A stretch of 64,000 nt of DNA from DATJZG01 sp035499295. GTDB lineage: Bacteria > Myxococcota > Myxococcia > Myxococcales > Anaeromyxobacteraceae. The notes beneath the pieces were generated by a model that saw nothing but the letters and a program-made list of their open reading frames with translations, was not told where the DNA came from and did no database searches. The stretch is from the NCBI GenBank assembly GCA_035499295.1, contig DATJZG010000110.1, forward strand, positions 1-64,000, in the 5' to 3' direction. A program made the position numbers and the translations under genes. Position 1 is the first letter of the stretch. Each line of letters begins with the position of its first letter. Positions 1-8,257 of this stretch are shown piece by piece.

Positions 1-1
1 G

Positions 2-148
2 CGGCAGTTGTCGGTGTTCTTCAAGGCGCCGTACCACACCGAGGGGGAGACCCCGGAGCACGACCTCTTCAAGCAGTACCAGATGCTCGAGGAGTGGGTC
101 GCGCGCACCGCCATGAAGAAGGCGCAGCGCAAGGCCACGCATGGCTAG
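2..148 (+). CDS. C-terminal end of an unrecognised protein (5' partial)
   Basis: The frame starting at base 2 is open from the window edge to a TAG at 146-148 and gives the last 48 residues of a protein, rich in charged residues and ending KKAQRKATHG. It has no motif I recognise. Its stop lies 5 bases inside the following aminotransferase gene (ATG at 141), an 8-base overlap that suggests translational coupling and membership of the same operon. The function cannot be stated from this fragment. Confidence 0.6.
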   Translation, partial: RQLSVFFKAPYHTEGETPEHDLFKQYQMLEEWVARTAMKKAQRKATHG

Positions 149-1472
149 ACCGCTCGCGCTCCACGGCGGCCCGAGAGCCGTGAGCGCGGACGCGCACGTT
201 CGCTGGCCGGTCCTGGGACCCGAGGAGCGCGAGGCGGTGCTGCGCGTGCTCGACCGCGGCGTCCTCTCCGGGCCCTTCGCGCCCGAGGTGCGCGCGCTCG
301 AGTCGGAGTGGGCCACCTACCTCGGCTCCCGGCGCTGCCTCGCCACCAACAGCGGCACCGCGGCGCTGCACCTCGCCCTGGCCGCCGTCGGCGTCGGACC
401 GGGCGACGAGGTGATCGTCCCCGCCTTCACCTTCGTGGCCTCCGCCCTCGCCGTCTTGCACCAGGGGGCCGTGCCGGTGTTCGCGGACATCGAGCCACGC
501 ACCCTGGGGCTCGACCCCGCGCGAGTGGAGGCCGCGATCACCCCGCGGACGCGCGCCGTCGTCGCCGTGCACATCCACGGCACCCCCTGCGAGGTGGACG
601 CCCTCGCCGCGATCTGCCGCCGGCACCAGCTGGTGCTCATCGAGGACGCTGCCCAGGCGCACGGCAGCACCCACGGGGGGCGCAAGGTGGGCACCTTCGG
701 TTCCCTCGGCTGCTTCAGCCTCCAGTCGTCGAAGAGCCTGGCGGCCGGCGAGGGCGGGCTCTTGGTCACCGACGACGACGCGCTCTGGGCCCGCGCAGCC
801 CGCCCCCGGGCGTTCGGCGAGGACGTGCGCGCCGAGGACGAGGCCTGCTACCGGATCGAGCGCGCCCTGGACGGGAATCGCGCCTACGAGTCGCTGGAGA
901 TGGGCTGGATGTACCGCACCACGGAGCTGACGGCGGCAGTGGCCCGCGCCCAGCTGAGGAAGCTCGACGCCTGGAACGCAGCGGCGGCGCGAAACGCCGC
1001 CCTCCTGGGCGAGCGCCTCGCCCAGCTGCCCGGGGTGACCCCTCCTGTGGTCGCAGAAGGCGACACGAGTGGCTTCCACAAGTACCGAGTGCGCATCGAC
1101 GGTCGCGCCGCGGGGGTGGATGCCCCCGCGGCGCGCGTGCGCGACGCGCTCGTCGACGCGCTCGTCGCCGAGGGCCTGGAGGCGGTCCTGTGGCAGACGA
1201 AGCCCGTCCCCGGCCAGAGGCTGTTCCGCGAGCGCGTTGGCCTGGCCGGCAGGGCCTGTCCCTGGGTCCATGGCTCGGACGTGGACTACGACCTGTCGCA
1301 GTACCCGGAGTCCACCCGGCTCCTGGAGGGATCCCTCTGCCTCTTCTCGCACACCTGTCCCATTGCCCCGCAGCCGCGAGAGCTGGTGGAGGCGTACGCG
1401 GATACCTTCGCGCGCCTGTGGGCGAGGCTCGACGAAGTAGTGGCCCCCAAGGCTCCGTGCTCGCGCGCCTGA
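141..1472 (+). CDS. DegT/DnrJ/EryC1/StrS-family PLP aminotransferase
   Basis: This 443-residue protein has the fold signature of sugar-type aminotransferases. EDAAQAHG at residues 168-175 carries the Asp that contacts the PLP pyridine nitrogen, and SSKSLAAGEGG supplies the Schiff-base lysine, K198. Members usually aminate a keto-sugar bound to a nucleotide or lipid carrier using glutamate. The ATG at 141 overlaps the preceding stop, and the 3' end overlaps the flippase-like gene by 16 bases, so it is inside an operon. The neighbours (flippase-like, RND exporter, TolC, MlaC) suggest that the aminated product becomes part of a lipid or lipid-linked glycan. The substrate is not readable from sequence. 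Confidence 0.85.
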   Translation: MARPLALHGGPRAVSADAHVRWPVLGPEEREAVLRVLDRGVLSGPFAPEVRALESEWATYLGSRRCLATNSGTAALHLALAAVGVGPGDEVIVPAFTFVASALAVLHQGAVPVFADIEPRTLGLDPARVEAAITPRTRAVVAVHIHGTPCEVDALAAICRRHQLVLIEDAAQAHGSTHGGRKVGTFGSLGCFSLQSSKSLAAGEGGLLVTDDDALWARAARPRAFGEDVRAEDEACYRIERALDGNRAYESLEMGWMYRTTELTAAVARAQLRKLDAWNAAAARNAALLGERLAQLPGVTPPVVAEGDTSGFHKYRVRIDGRAAGVDAPAARVRDALVDALVAEGLEAVLWQTKPVPGQRLFRERVGLAGRACPWVHGSDVDYDLSQYPESTRLLEGSLCLFSHTCPIAPQPRELVEAYADTFARLWARLDEVVAPKAPCSRA

Positions 1473-2470
1473 TTGCCGCCGTGCGCTCACCGGCCGGGCG
1501 GTTGGTGGCCGGCGCCCTCGGCCTCGCCGGCGTCGCCCTCATCGTGCGAGGGATCGGCCTCGGGGTCGTCGCCGACAGCCTGGCGGGGGCCGTGCGCCTC
1601 TTCCCTGCGGTCGTTGCCCTGGAAGGGGTGCGCCTCGCCTGCACCGTGCTCGCGCTCCGGGCGCTCTACGACCGCCCGGTTCCCATTGCGCCGCTCGCCC
1701 GAGCGGGGCTCATCGGCTACGCGGTCATGGGCCTCGTCCCCGCCGGCCGCGCCGTGGCCGAGGTCGCCCGCGCGACTATGCTGGCGCGCTACGTAGGAGC
1801 GACCCGCGCCGCGGTGGCAGCAGTCCGGATCCAGGGCGCATCGCTCGTCGCCAACGCCCTCATCTCTCTGCTCGCGGCCGCGGCCGTCTGGCTCTCCCTT
1901 CGCGCCGGCGCCCCGGCCTGGCTCTCGCTCGCCATCCTGGGGAACGCAGCGGTGACGCTCGTCCCCGGCATCGTCCTCCTGTCGGTGTCGGCGCGCACCC
2001 GGCTCGGGGCCTGGGTGGCGCGGCTTTCGCGCCGCCGCCCCTTCGGCGCCGGGGTCGCGGAGGCACTCGAGGAGGGTCCGAAGGGAGCCCTCTCCGCGGT
2101 CGGCTGGGAGTTCCTGGGACGCGTCCTCGAGGTGGCCCAGTACGCCATCCTCCTCGCCTGCGTGGGCGGCGCCCCCACGCCGCGCCTGGCGTTCACGGCG
2201 GAGGGCATTCACCTCGTGGGAGCGGCGGTGGGCGACCTCCTGCCCGCGCACCTCGGCACCACCGAGGGCAACTTCACTCTGGCGGCGAGCGCCCTGGCGC
2301 TCCCGGTAGCGAGTGCCGTCTCCATCGCGCTCTTGGCCCACCTGGCGCAACTGCTGTGGGTTCTCGCGGGCTCCGGGGCGTCCCTCTTCTGGTCGGCGCC
2401 CACCCCGGATCCGATGGCCGCGCCTCATCCGCAAGCGGTGAAGGTCGCGGAAGGCGACCCCGTACCGTGA
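1457..2470 (+). CDS. Flippase-like / lysylphosphatidylglycerol synthase TM-domain protein
   Basis: A 337-residue, strongly hydrophobic protein with about eight membrane segments, of the UPF0104/LPG-synthase transmembrane type. HpnL of hopanoid clusters belongs to this group. Short charged loops such as ARATMLARYVG and LLPAHLGTTEGNF fit the family. The GTG at 1457 is chosen because an AAGG lies 5 bases upstream and it overlaps the aminotransferase stop by 16 bases; a GTG at 1481 is the alternative. No synthase catalytic domain is attached, so a transport or flipping role is more likely than aminoacyl transfer. That role is inference from family and context. Confidence 0.7.
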   Translation: MLARLIAAVRSPAGRLVAGALGLAGVALIVRGIGLGVVADSLAGAVRLFPAVVALEGVRLACTVLALRALYDRPVPIAPLARAGLIGYAVMGLVPAGRAVAEVARATMLARYVGATRAAVAAVRIQGASLVANALISLLAAAAVWLSLRAGAPAWLSLAILGNAAVTLVPGIVLLSVSARTRLGAWVARLSRRRPFGAGVAEALEEGPKGALSAVGWEFLGRVLEVAQYAILLACVGGAPTPRLAFTAEGIHLVGAAVGDLLPAHLGTTEGNFTLAASALALPVASAVSIALLAHLAQLLWVLAGSGASLFWSAPTPDPMAAPHPQAVKVAEGDPVP

Positions 2471-2530
2471 GGATGGCCGGCGATCCGCTCCCCGGCGCCG
2501 GGAGGAGGCGCCGGCGACCATCGGTCGCAC

Positions 2531-2575
2531 CCATCCCCTCCTGAGACCCTCCTCCCACGACCCTTCTCCCTCGCC
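2531..2575 (+). promoter_or_regulatory. C-rich, G-poor leader before the RND gene
   Basis: The 45 bases before the ATG of the exporter gene hold 27 C and only 4 G, far from the strand balance around them, and there is no purine-rich ribosome binding site. C-rich, G-poor single-stranded stretches are the type bound by Rho. This leader may therefore be a rut-like site or simply a leader translated by coupling. A GC-rich near-palindrome (around 2488-2506) lies upstream. Confidence 0.3.
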
Positions 2576-5041
2576 ATGCCCCTCCGTCGCAGCCCCCTCG
2601 CCTTCGTCGCCGACCGCTACCGTCTTTTCGTCGAGAAGGTCTGTGCCCGCCCTGCCGCGGCCATGCTCATCCTCGGCCTCGCCTGCGTGCCCGCGCTGGC
2701 GCTGACCGCGGCCTACTTCTCCGACGTGCGCGCCGGCCTGCAGGAGCTCCTGCCCGCCAGCGCTCCGAGCGTCCGCGCGCTTGACCAGATCCACGCGCGC
2801 TTGGGAGGGCAGTCGCACCTGGCGGTGGTCGCCCAGTCCGACGACCCGGCCGCGAACCGCCGCTTCATCGACGAGCTCTACGCCCGAATCGCGGCTGCGC
2901 ACCTTCCCGAGGTGCGATCGATCCAGGCCCACGCCAACAAGGAGCGCAAGTGGGCGGAGGCGCGCGCTCCCCTGCTCATGCCCCGGGATCGCTTCGACTC
3001 GCTGATGGACGAGCTCGACCACGCCATCCGTGCGGCGAAGGCACGCGCCAACCCTTTCGACCTCGGCCTCGACGACGAGGATCCGGACGAGGCGCTCCGG
3101 CGCTTCGAGCGCCGGCTCGACGGCGAGCTGAAGGGCAGCGACCGGTTCGCAAGCGGCTACCTCGAGTCGCCCGACGGGCACACGGTGGTGATGCTCATCT
3201 GGCTGCAGGGATCGGAGGTGGACATGGGGCCCTCGGAGCGGCTCTTCGCCGCTACGAGCCGCGAGGTGGCCGCGATCCGGCCGCGCTACCCGGGCCTGCT
3301 CGTCGCCTACAACGGCGAGGTGCCGAACCTGCTCGAGGAGCACGCGGCCATCCTCGCCGACCTCTCCCTGTCCTCGCTGCTCGTGTTCATCCTGGTGAGC
3401 GCCCTCATCGCCCTGTACTTTCGCTCGGCGACGAGCGTCCTCACGGTGGGGCTGAGCCTCCTGCCGGGCCTGCTCTTCACCTTCGCCGCCGGCCGCCTCT
3501 TCGCCGGGAGCCTCAACTCCAACACCGCCTTCCTCGGGTCGATCATCGCCGGCAACGGGATCAACTACCCCCTCATCTTCCTCGCCTACTATCGCGCTTG
3601 CGACCCGTCCTGGCCGACGGCCAGGGCGGTGCTGGAGGCCGCACGGCGCGCCTTGCCGGGGACGCTCGGGGCGGCAGCCACCGCCTCGGCCGCCTATGGC
3701 GGGCTGGGCGCCTCCAGCTTCAAGGGGTTCTCGCAGTTCGGGTGGTTAGGCGCGTTCGGCATGCTCATGACGTGGCTCTTGAGCTTCGTCTGCATGCCGA
3801 TCGCGATCGCGCTCCTGCGCCCCCCGCGACAGCAGAAGGCGCAGACCACGGCGCAGAGGATCCTCTCCCGGTACTTCGAGCTCCCCCGTGCAGCCCGGCT
3901 CGTGGCCGCGGCGGTGGTGGCGCTGGAGCTGGCCGGCGCCGCGGCCGGGGTGGCCCGGGCCCGGCGGATCGGCCTGTGGGAGATGGACCTGAAGGCGCTG
4001 CGCAACCGCGACTCCCTGGCCCACGGTGCCGCTTCCTGGGACCGGAAGCTGAACGACATCTTCGGCGTGTGGCTCAACCCGGTGGTGTCGCTCACGGCGG
4101 ACGCCGGAAGTACCGCCGCGGCAGCACAGGAGCTCCGGCGGGCCCTGGTGGAGGGGCGAGACCCGGTCGCGGAGCGGATCGAGACCCTCGCCACCTTCGT
4201 GCCCCCGCTCGACGACCAGGAGGCTCGCCTGGCGCGCCTGAGGAAGATGGGGCGCCTGCGGAAGGTCGGGGACAAGCTTCCCGAGCGCTTCCGGAACCTC
4301 ATCGACCTGTGGCTTGCGCCGGAGCAGATGCGCCCCATCACTGCGAGCGAGGTGCCGCCCACCCTGCGGCAGGGCCTCACCGAGGTGTCGGGACGGGAGG
4401 ACCGGGTGGTGCTCATCTTCCCTTCCCTGAAGATCGACTTCGACGACGGCAGGAACATCATTCGCTTCGCCGATCGACTGGGGAACGCGCACCTCCCGGA
4501 AGGATCGGTCACCGGCGGCGGCTTCCTCTTCCTCGCGGAGCTCATCCGCCTGGTGGCGAACGAGTCCGGCTTTGTGGTGCTGGTGGTGTGCGTGCTGGTG
4601 GCGCTGGTGCTCGTCCCCATCTACCTGGGCAGGCCGCGGCGCATCGCGGTGACAGTTGTCACGGTGGCTGCGGTGGCCCTCTTCGCACAGTCCCTCATGG
4701 TGGCGCTCGGCGTGCGCGTCAACATGCTGAACTTCGCCGCGGTGCCCATCACCATCGGGGTCGGCGCCGACTACGTGGTAAACCTCTACGGCGCGATGGA
4801 CGCCTACGCCATCGACGCCCGGCGCGCGTGTGCGCGAATGGGCGGAGCGATCCTGCTGTGCTCGCTCACCACCGTCGTCGGCTACCTTTCGCTGGTGGTG
4901 GCACAGTCGGGCGCCCTGCGCAGCTTCGGCTGGGCGGCAGTTCTCGGCGAGGCGATGGCGGTCACGAACGTCCTCTTGGTGCTTCCCGCCATCCTGCCCG
5001 CGCGGGCCTCGGAGGGCGGGGAAGGAGCTCGTCCGGCATAG
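2576..5041 (+). CDS. MMPL/RND-superfamily exporter, HpnN-like
   Basis: An 821-residue inner-membrane protein with RND topology. One TM segment sits near residues 25-45, then a periplasmic domain and a block of TM helices from about 260 to 425. The pattern repeats, with a second TM near 435-460, a second periplasmic domain and a final TM block after about 660. The length and two-fold arrangement match HpnN/MMPL-type lipid exporters rather than the roughly 1040-residue AcrB pumps. HpnN-type proteins move hopanoids or other lipids to the outer membrane. It lies between a flippase-like gene and a TolC/MlaC pair, which supports lipid export. No membrane-fusion protein is encoded beside it. The ATG lacks a clear Shine-Dalgarno. 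Confidence 0.8.
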   Translation: MPLRRSPLAFVADRYRLFVEKVCARPAAAMLILGLACVPALALTAAYFSDVRAGLQELLPASAPSVRALDQIHARLGGQSHLAVVAQSDDPAANRRFIDELYARIAAAHLPEVRSIQAHANKERKWAEARAPLLMPRDRFDSLMDELDHAIRAAKARANPFDLGLDDEDPDEALRRFERRLDGELKGSDRFASGYLESPDGHTVVMLIWLQGSEVDMGPSERLFAATSREVAAIRPRYPGLLVAYNGEVPNLLEEHAAILADLSLSSLLVFILVSALIALYFRSATSVLTVGLSLLPGLLFTFAAGRLFAGSLNSNTAFLGSIIAGNGINYPLIFLAYYRACDPSWPTARAVLEAARRALPGTLGAAATASAAYGGLGASSFKGFSQFGWLGAFGMLMTWLLSFVCMPIAIALLRPPRQQKAQTTAQRILSRYFELPRAARLVAAAVVALELAGAAAGVARARRIGLWEMDLKALRNRDSLAHGAASWDRKLNDIFGVWLNPVVSLTADAGSTAAAAQELRRALVEGRDPVAERIETLATFVPPLDDQEARLARLRKMGRLRKVGDKLPERFRNLIDLWLAPEQMRPITASEVPPTLRQGLTEVSGREDRVVLIFPSLKIDFDDGRNIIRFADRLGNAHLPEGSVTGGGFLFLAELIRLVANESGFVVLVVCVLVALVLVPIYLGRPRRIAVTVVTVAAVALFAQSLMVALGVRVNMLNFAAVPITIGVGADYVVNLYGAMDAYAIDARRACARMGGAILLCSLTTVVGYLSLVVAQSGALRSFGWAAVLGEAMAVTNVLLVLPAILPARASEGGEGARPA

Positions 5042-5060
5042 GATTAGAGGGCCTTGGCAC

Positions 5061-6461
5061 TTGAAAGCCCCAGGGTTGAAGGCTAGGGTCGCAAGGCCGC
5101 GACCGGGTGCGACATTGCTGACCGCCATCGCCGCCTTCGCCCTCGCCGCGCTTCCCGCCTGCGGAGCCCTCGACCTCGAGGACGCCCTCTCGCTCGCCGC
5201 CGCTCGCAGCGACGAGGTGGCCATCCGCCGAGCGGAGGTGGCGGCCGCGAAGGCCGACGTCGCCCTGGCGGCGGCGCTCCGGATCGTCCCGGAGGCGAAC
5301 GTGACCCTGCTACTCGGCCCGGCCCCCGCCGCTCACGGGAACGTGCTGCAGTCCCCGGACTCGAACCGCAACCCGCTTCACCAGCTGGCGCCCTTCGAGC
5401 GCGTCGAGGTGAGCGTGGTCCAGCCGGTGTTCACCTGGGGTCGTCTGGATGCCGTGTCGGAGGCGGCCGAGGCCGGCACCCGGGCCCGGTCGCAGCTGCT
5501 GGAAGACCAACTCGCGCGCGTGCAGGAGCGGATCGTTCAGCTCTTCTGGGGGAACGCGTTGGCGCGGCGTTTGCTCGCCATCGCCGCGGACGTGGACCGG
5601 GCCATGACGGACGTCGATCGGCGCGTCGCCGAGTCACTGCAGCGGGCGGACGGCAGCATCACCCAGACCGACCGCTACCGCATCGATCACTTTCACGGCC
5701 TGGTGAGGCAGCGGACGGTGGACGCCGAGCGCGGGCGCGAGCTGGCCCGCGCCGCTCTCGCCGCCACGCTGGCCCTTCCGCCCGAGCGCCTGGCACTGAA
5801 GGAGCCGTCTCTCGACGCCCGGGAAGAGCCCATCCCCTCGGCGGAGGAGGCCCGGCGCGGCGCCGAGGTCCGTCGCGCCGACCTGAAGGCGCTCGGCAAC
5901 GCCATCACCGCCCAGGAGGCGAAGATCCGCGCCGAGGAGGCGGCGGCCCTCCCGCAGATCTTCGTGGCCGGGGTCTTCGCCTACTCCTTCGCCCCGAACC
6001 GCGACATCCAGACGAACCCCTGGGTGCACGACTACTTCAACGAGCTCGTGCTGGGAGCGGCCGTGGGCGCACGGCAGGACCTCGCCTTCCCGCTCCTCTC
6101 CGCCAAGGCGTCGAAGGCGCGCGCCGAGAAGGCGACGCTGGAGAGGCAGAGGGACGCCCTGCGGGACCTGGTGGGCGCGGAGGTGGACGCGGCCCTCGCC
6201 GACCTCCGCGCCGCGGGCGACCGCCTGGCCGCCGCCCGGGCTACCCTGTCCTCCGGGAAGTCCTGGTTTCGCGCTGCCGGCCTCGACTTCTCGGCCGGCC
6301 TCATCGAGCCGCGCGAGCTCATCGACGCCTACACCGGGTACGTGGAGAGCCAGGTCTGGTACGCCCAGGCCGCCTACGACGTGCTCGTGGCCCGGGGGCG
6401 CCTCTCGTTGGCGACGGCCGAGCTCCCCCGGCAAGGAGAACCGACGTGCGATCTGCAGTGA
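5061..6461 (+). CDS. TolC-family outer-membrane efflux protein
   Basis: About 466 residues with the alternating helical repeat of outer-membrane factors: two related halves, long amphipathic helices and a motif of the type DLKALGNAI. A hydrophobic leader ends LPACG, a possible signal peptide or weak lipobox. No ATG exists in this frame near the start. TTG at 5061 is preferred because AGAGGG lies 10 bases upstream; TTG 5076 and TTG 5115 are alternatives. It begins 19 bases after the exporter stop and overlaps the MlaC-like gene by 16 bases. It probably supplies the outer-membrane channel for the adjacent RND exporter. Confidence 0.8.
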   Translation: MKAPGLKARVARPRPGATLLTAIAAFALAALPACGALDLEDALSLAAARSDEVAIRRAEVAAAKADVALAAALRIVPEANVTLLLGPAPAAHGNVLQSPDSNRNPLHQLAPFERVEVSVVQPVFTWGRLDAVSEAAEAGTRARSQLLEDQLARVQERIVQLFWGNALARRLLAIAADVDRAMTDVDRRVAESLQRADGSITQTDRYRIDHFHGLVRQRTVDAERGRELARAALAATLALPPERLALKEPSLDAREEPIPSAEEARRGAEVRRADLKALGNAITAQEAKIRAEEAAALPQIFVAGVFAYSFAPNRDIQTNPWVHDYFNELVLGAAVGARQDLAFPLLSAKASKARAEKATLERQRDALRDLVGAEVDAALADLRAAGDRLAAARATLSSGKSWFRAAGLDFSAGLIEPRELIDAYTGYVESQVWYAQAAYDVLVARGRLSLATAELPRQGEPTCDLQ

Positions 6462-7006
6462 TCCTCCTCTTCCTCCTCGCCGGGGGCTCGGGCGCCACGC
6501 AGGCGCTGCGCGAGCGCGACGCCGAGATCCGTGCCGCCCTGCCGCCGAGCGGGCAGGTCCTCTCCGAATCGGGCCAGCACCGGTTCGAGGCGATCGTCGC
6601 GCGCATCGTGGACACGCGGCAGATGCTGGAGTCGGCACTCGGCCCGCGCTGGGCGAAGCTGACCCCGAAGGAGCGGCAGCGCCTCCTCGAGGCGTTCGAG
6701 CACCGCTTCCGGGTGTCCGGCGGCTCCCAGATCGACACCCTGCGAGAGGCGCACATCGAATACCTGAACGAGAGCCAGCAGGGCGAGCGGGTGGTGGTGG
6801 CCACGCGCCTGGCGGTGAAGGATGAGACGAGCGAGGTGAAGTACGTGATGCGCGAGACGAGCGCTGGCTGGCGGATCGTCGACGTGGTCATCGACGACGT
6901 CTCGACCGTGGAGAACTACCGGGCGAGCTTCGCGCGCATCATCGGTCGGGAGGGCGTGGAAGGCCTCATTCGCCGGCTGGAGCGAGGCGGGGACGCGAAG
7001 GGGTAG
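6446..7006 (+). CDS. MlaC/Ttg2D-family periplasmic phospholipid-binding protein (HpnM-like)
   Basis: A 186-residue protein with a short hydrophobic N-terminus and the typical MlaC layout: a helical first half followed by a beta-rich domain ending in WRIVDVVIDDVS and a helical tail containing SFARII. MlaC proteins carry lipids across the periplasm between inner- and outer-membrane partners; HpnM in hopanoid loci is the same fold. The GTG start at 6446 has AAGGAG 8 bases upstream and overlaps the TolC-like gene by 16 bases. No MlaE, MlaF or MlaD gene is adjacent, so its partner is probably the RND exporter in this operon. Confidence 0.85.
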   Translation: MRSAVILLFLLAGGSGATQALRERDAEIRAALPPSGQVLSESGQHRFEAIVARIVDTRQMLESALGPRWAKLTPKERQRLLEAFEHRFRVSGGSQIDTLREAHIEYLNESQQGERVVVATRLAVKDETSEVKYVMRETSAGWRIVDVVIDDVSTVENYRASFARIIGREGVEGLIRRLERGGDAKG

Positions 7007-7024
7007 GGGCGCCGCGAGCGCCCC
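7006..7024 (+). terminator. GC hairpin after the lipid-export operon
   Basis: GGGGCGC and GCGCCCC form a perfect 7-base-pair stem with a 5-base loop, starting at the last base of the MlaC-like stop codon. No T-run follows, so termination here would be weak or Rho-assisted. Confidence 0.4.
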
Positions 7025-7081
7025 GGGCGGTCCCGGGCGCGCCCTTCCCGCGACCCGCCGCGCGCGGCATATCATCGGGCC

Positions 7082-7933
7082 ATGCAGAGGCTCCCGGGAG
7101 CTCGCCACCTCGAGGCCAGGGCCGCGGCCCGGGCGGCGCCGGTCGGCCGGCCGCGCGCGCCGGCCTCCGAACCCCTCGCCATGCTGGTGCGGCGCGGGCT
7201 CGAGCCGCGCCTCTCCCGACCCGACCTGCCCTTCGATCTCAGGCTGCCGGAGGAGTCCCTCGACGCCATCGCCTCCCGGCTCGGGCACTACGCCTTCCGC
7301 CTCTTTTTGCGAGGCGCCATCCTCGCCGCCGCGGACTTCCTCCCCGCTGAGACATCCCGGTACCTCGGGGCCCTGCAGGCGGAGGCCATGGCCGAGGACT
7401 GCGTCGCCCTGGGGCTCGCGGAGCGGCGTCTCCGCGGACGCTACCGGCTCCGCAAGCGGGCGCGCTCGTTCGGGGGAACGCTGGAGTGGTGGGTGGCACG
7501 CGAGCTCTCGGCCCGCCTCGGCCTCGAGGCGGAGATCGGCGTGCGCAGCGGGGCCCGGGGCGTGGGTGGCGACCTCGACCTCGTCGCCGCTGCCGAGGGA
7601 AAGCTCCTGTACGTCGAGCTCAAGTCCGGGCCGCCCAAGCACCTCACCGACGCCGAGGTCGGGGCCTTCCTCCTGCGGCTGCGGGCCGTCCGCCCCGACG
7701 TTGCGCTCCTCGCCATCGACACGTCGTTGCGCCTCTCCGACAAGGTGCTGCCCATGATCGAGCGGGCCCTGGAGCGGAGCGGGGGCGTCGAGGCGAGTCC
7801 GCGCCGCCTCCTTCGGGAGACCTGGGCGGTCACGCCCCACCTCTACCTGGTGAGCGCGAAGGAGAGCCTCATCGACAACGCCTGCCGCGCCCTGGCGGAG
7901 GGCCTGCGCGCGCTCGCCCCTCCGGGGCCCTGA
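7082..7933 (+). CDS. Hypothetical protein with a PD-(D/E)XK nuclease-like core
   Basis: A 283-residue soluble protein. A basic stretch near residues 125-135 precedes GGDLDLV (D164, D166) and, 12 residues later, VELKSG with E179 and K181. The D...ExK spacing after a predicted beta hairpin is the restriction-endonuclease-like active site. The N-terminal 120 residues are helical and unrecognised. The gene stands alone between two hairpins, convergent with a ferredoxin gene and without a methyltransferase or other restriction partner. It could be a repair or mobile-element-derived nuclease, or a protein of unknown activity with the same fold. Confidence 0.6.
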   Translation: MQRLPGARHLEARAAARAAPVGRPRAPASEPLAMLVRRGLEPRLSRPDLPFDLRLPEESLDAIASRLGHYAFRLFLRGAILAAADFLPAETSRYLGALQAEAMAEDCVALGLAERRLRGRYRLRKRARSFGGTLEWWVARELSARLGLEAEIGVRSGARGVGGDLDLVAAAEGKLLYVELKSGPPKHLTDAEVGAFLLRLRAVRPDVALLAIDTSLRLSDKVLPMIERALERSGGVEASPRRLLRETWAVTPHLYLVSAKESLIDNACRALAEGLRALAPPGP

Positions 7934-7974
7934 TCGAAGGCGCTCGCCCGCCGATCGGCGCCGAGGGTGCGGAG

Positions 7975-8011
7975 ACGAAAAGAGACGCCACCCCGGGCGG
8001 GGCGGCGTCTC
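7975..8011 (-). terminator. Strong hairpin terminator of the ferredoxin gene
   Basis: GAGACGCC at 7982-7989 pairs with GGCGTCTC at 8004-8011, and CCCC/GGGG extends the stem inside a single mismatch, leaving a GGGC loop. On the minus strand the hairpin is followed by TTTTCGT, so this is a classic intrinsic terminator for the ferredoxin transcript. It also ends the plus-strand nuclease-like gene weakly. Confidence 0.75.
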
Positions 8012-8068
8012 CGCTCTAGGTCGTCTTCGGCGTCGAGTCTCGCGGCCCCGAAGGCGGAACTCGTTCGC

Positions 8069-8257
8069 CTACAGCTTCACGATGCAGTCGGTGGGGCAGA
8101 CCGACATGCAGCTCGGCTCGCCACCGTTGGAGGCGCACTCGTCGCACTTCGCGGCGTCGATGAGATAGGTGTCGTCGCCGGACGAGATGGCCTGGCTCGG
8201 GCACTCGGCCTCACAGGCCCCGCAGTTGGTGCAGTCTTCGGTGATCTTGTTCGCCAT
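8069..8257 (-). CDS. 2[4Fe-4S] bacterial-type ferredoxin
   Basis: A 62-residue protein with two cluster motifs: CTNCGACEAEC followed by P in the first half, and CDECASNGGEPSC with a downstream CPTDC in the second. The second site has the longer spacer typical of Alvin- or Clostridium-like ferredoxins. It is a soluble low-potential electron carrier. The ATG at 8257 has GGGAG about 8 bases upstream. It is transcribed away from the cytochrome b operon and ends at a strong intrinsic terminator. The redox partner is not identifiable here. Confidence 0.9.
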   Translation of the reverse strand: MANKITEDCTNCGACEAECPSQAISSGDDTYLIDAAKCDECASNGGEPSCMSVCPTDCIVKL

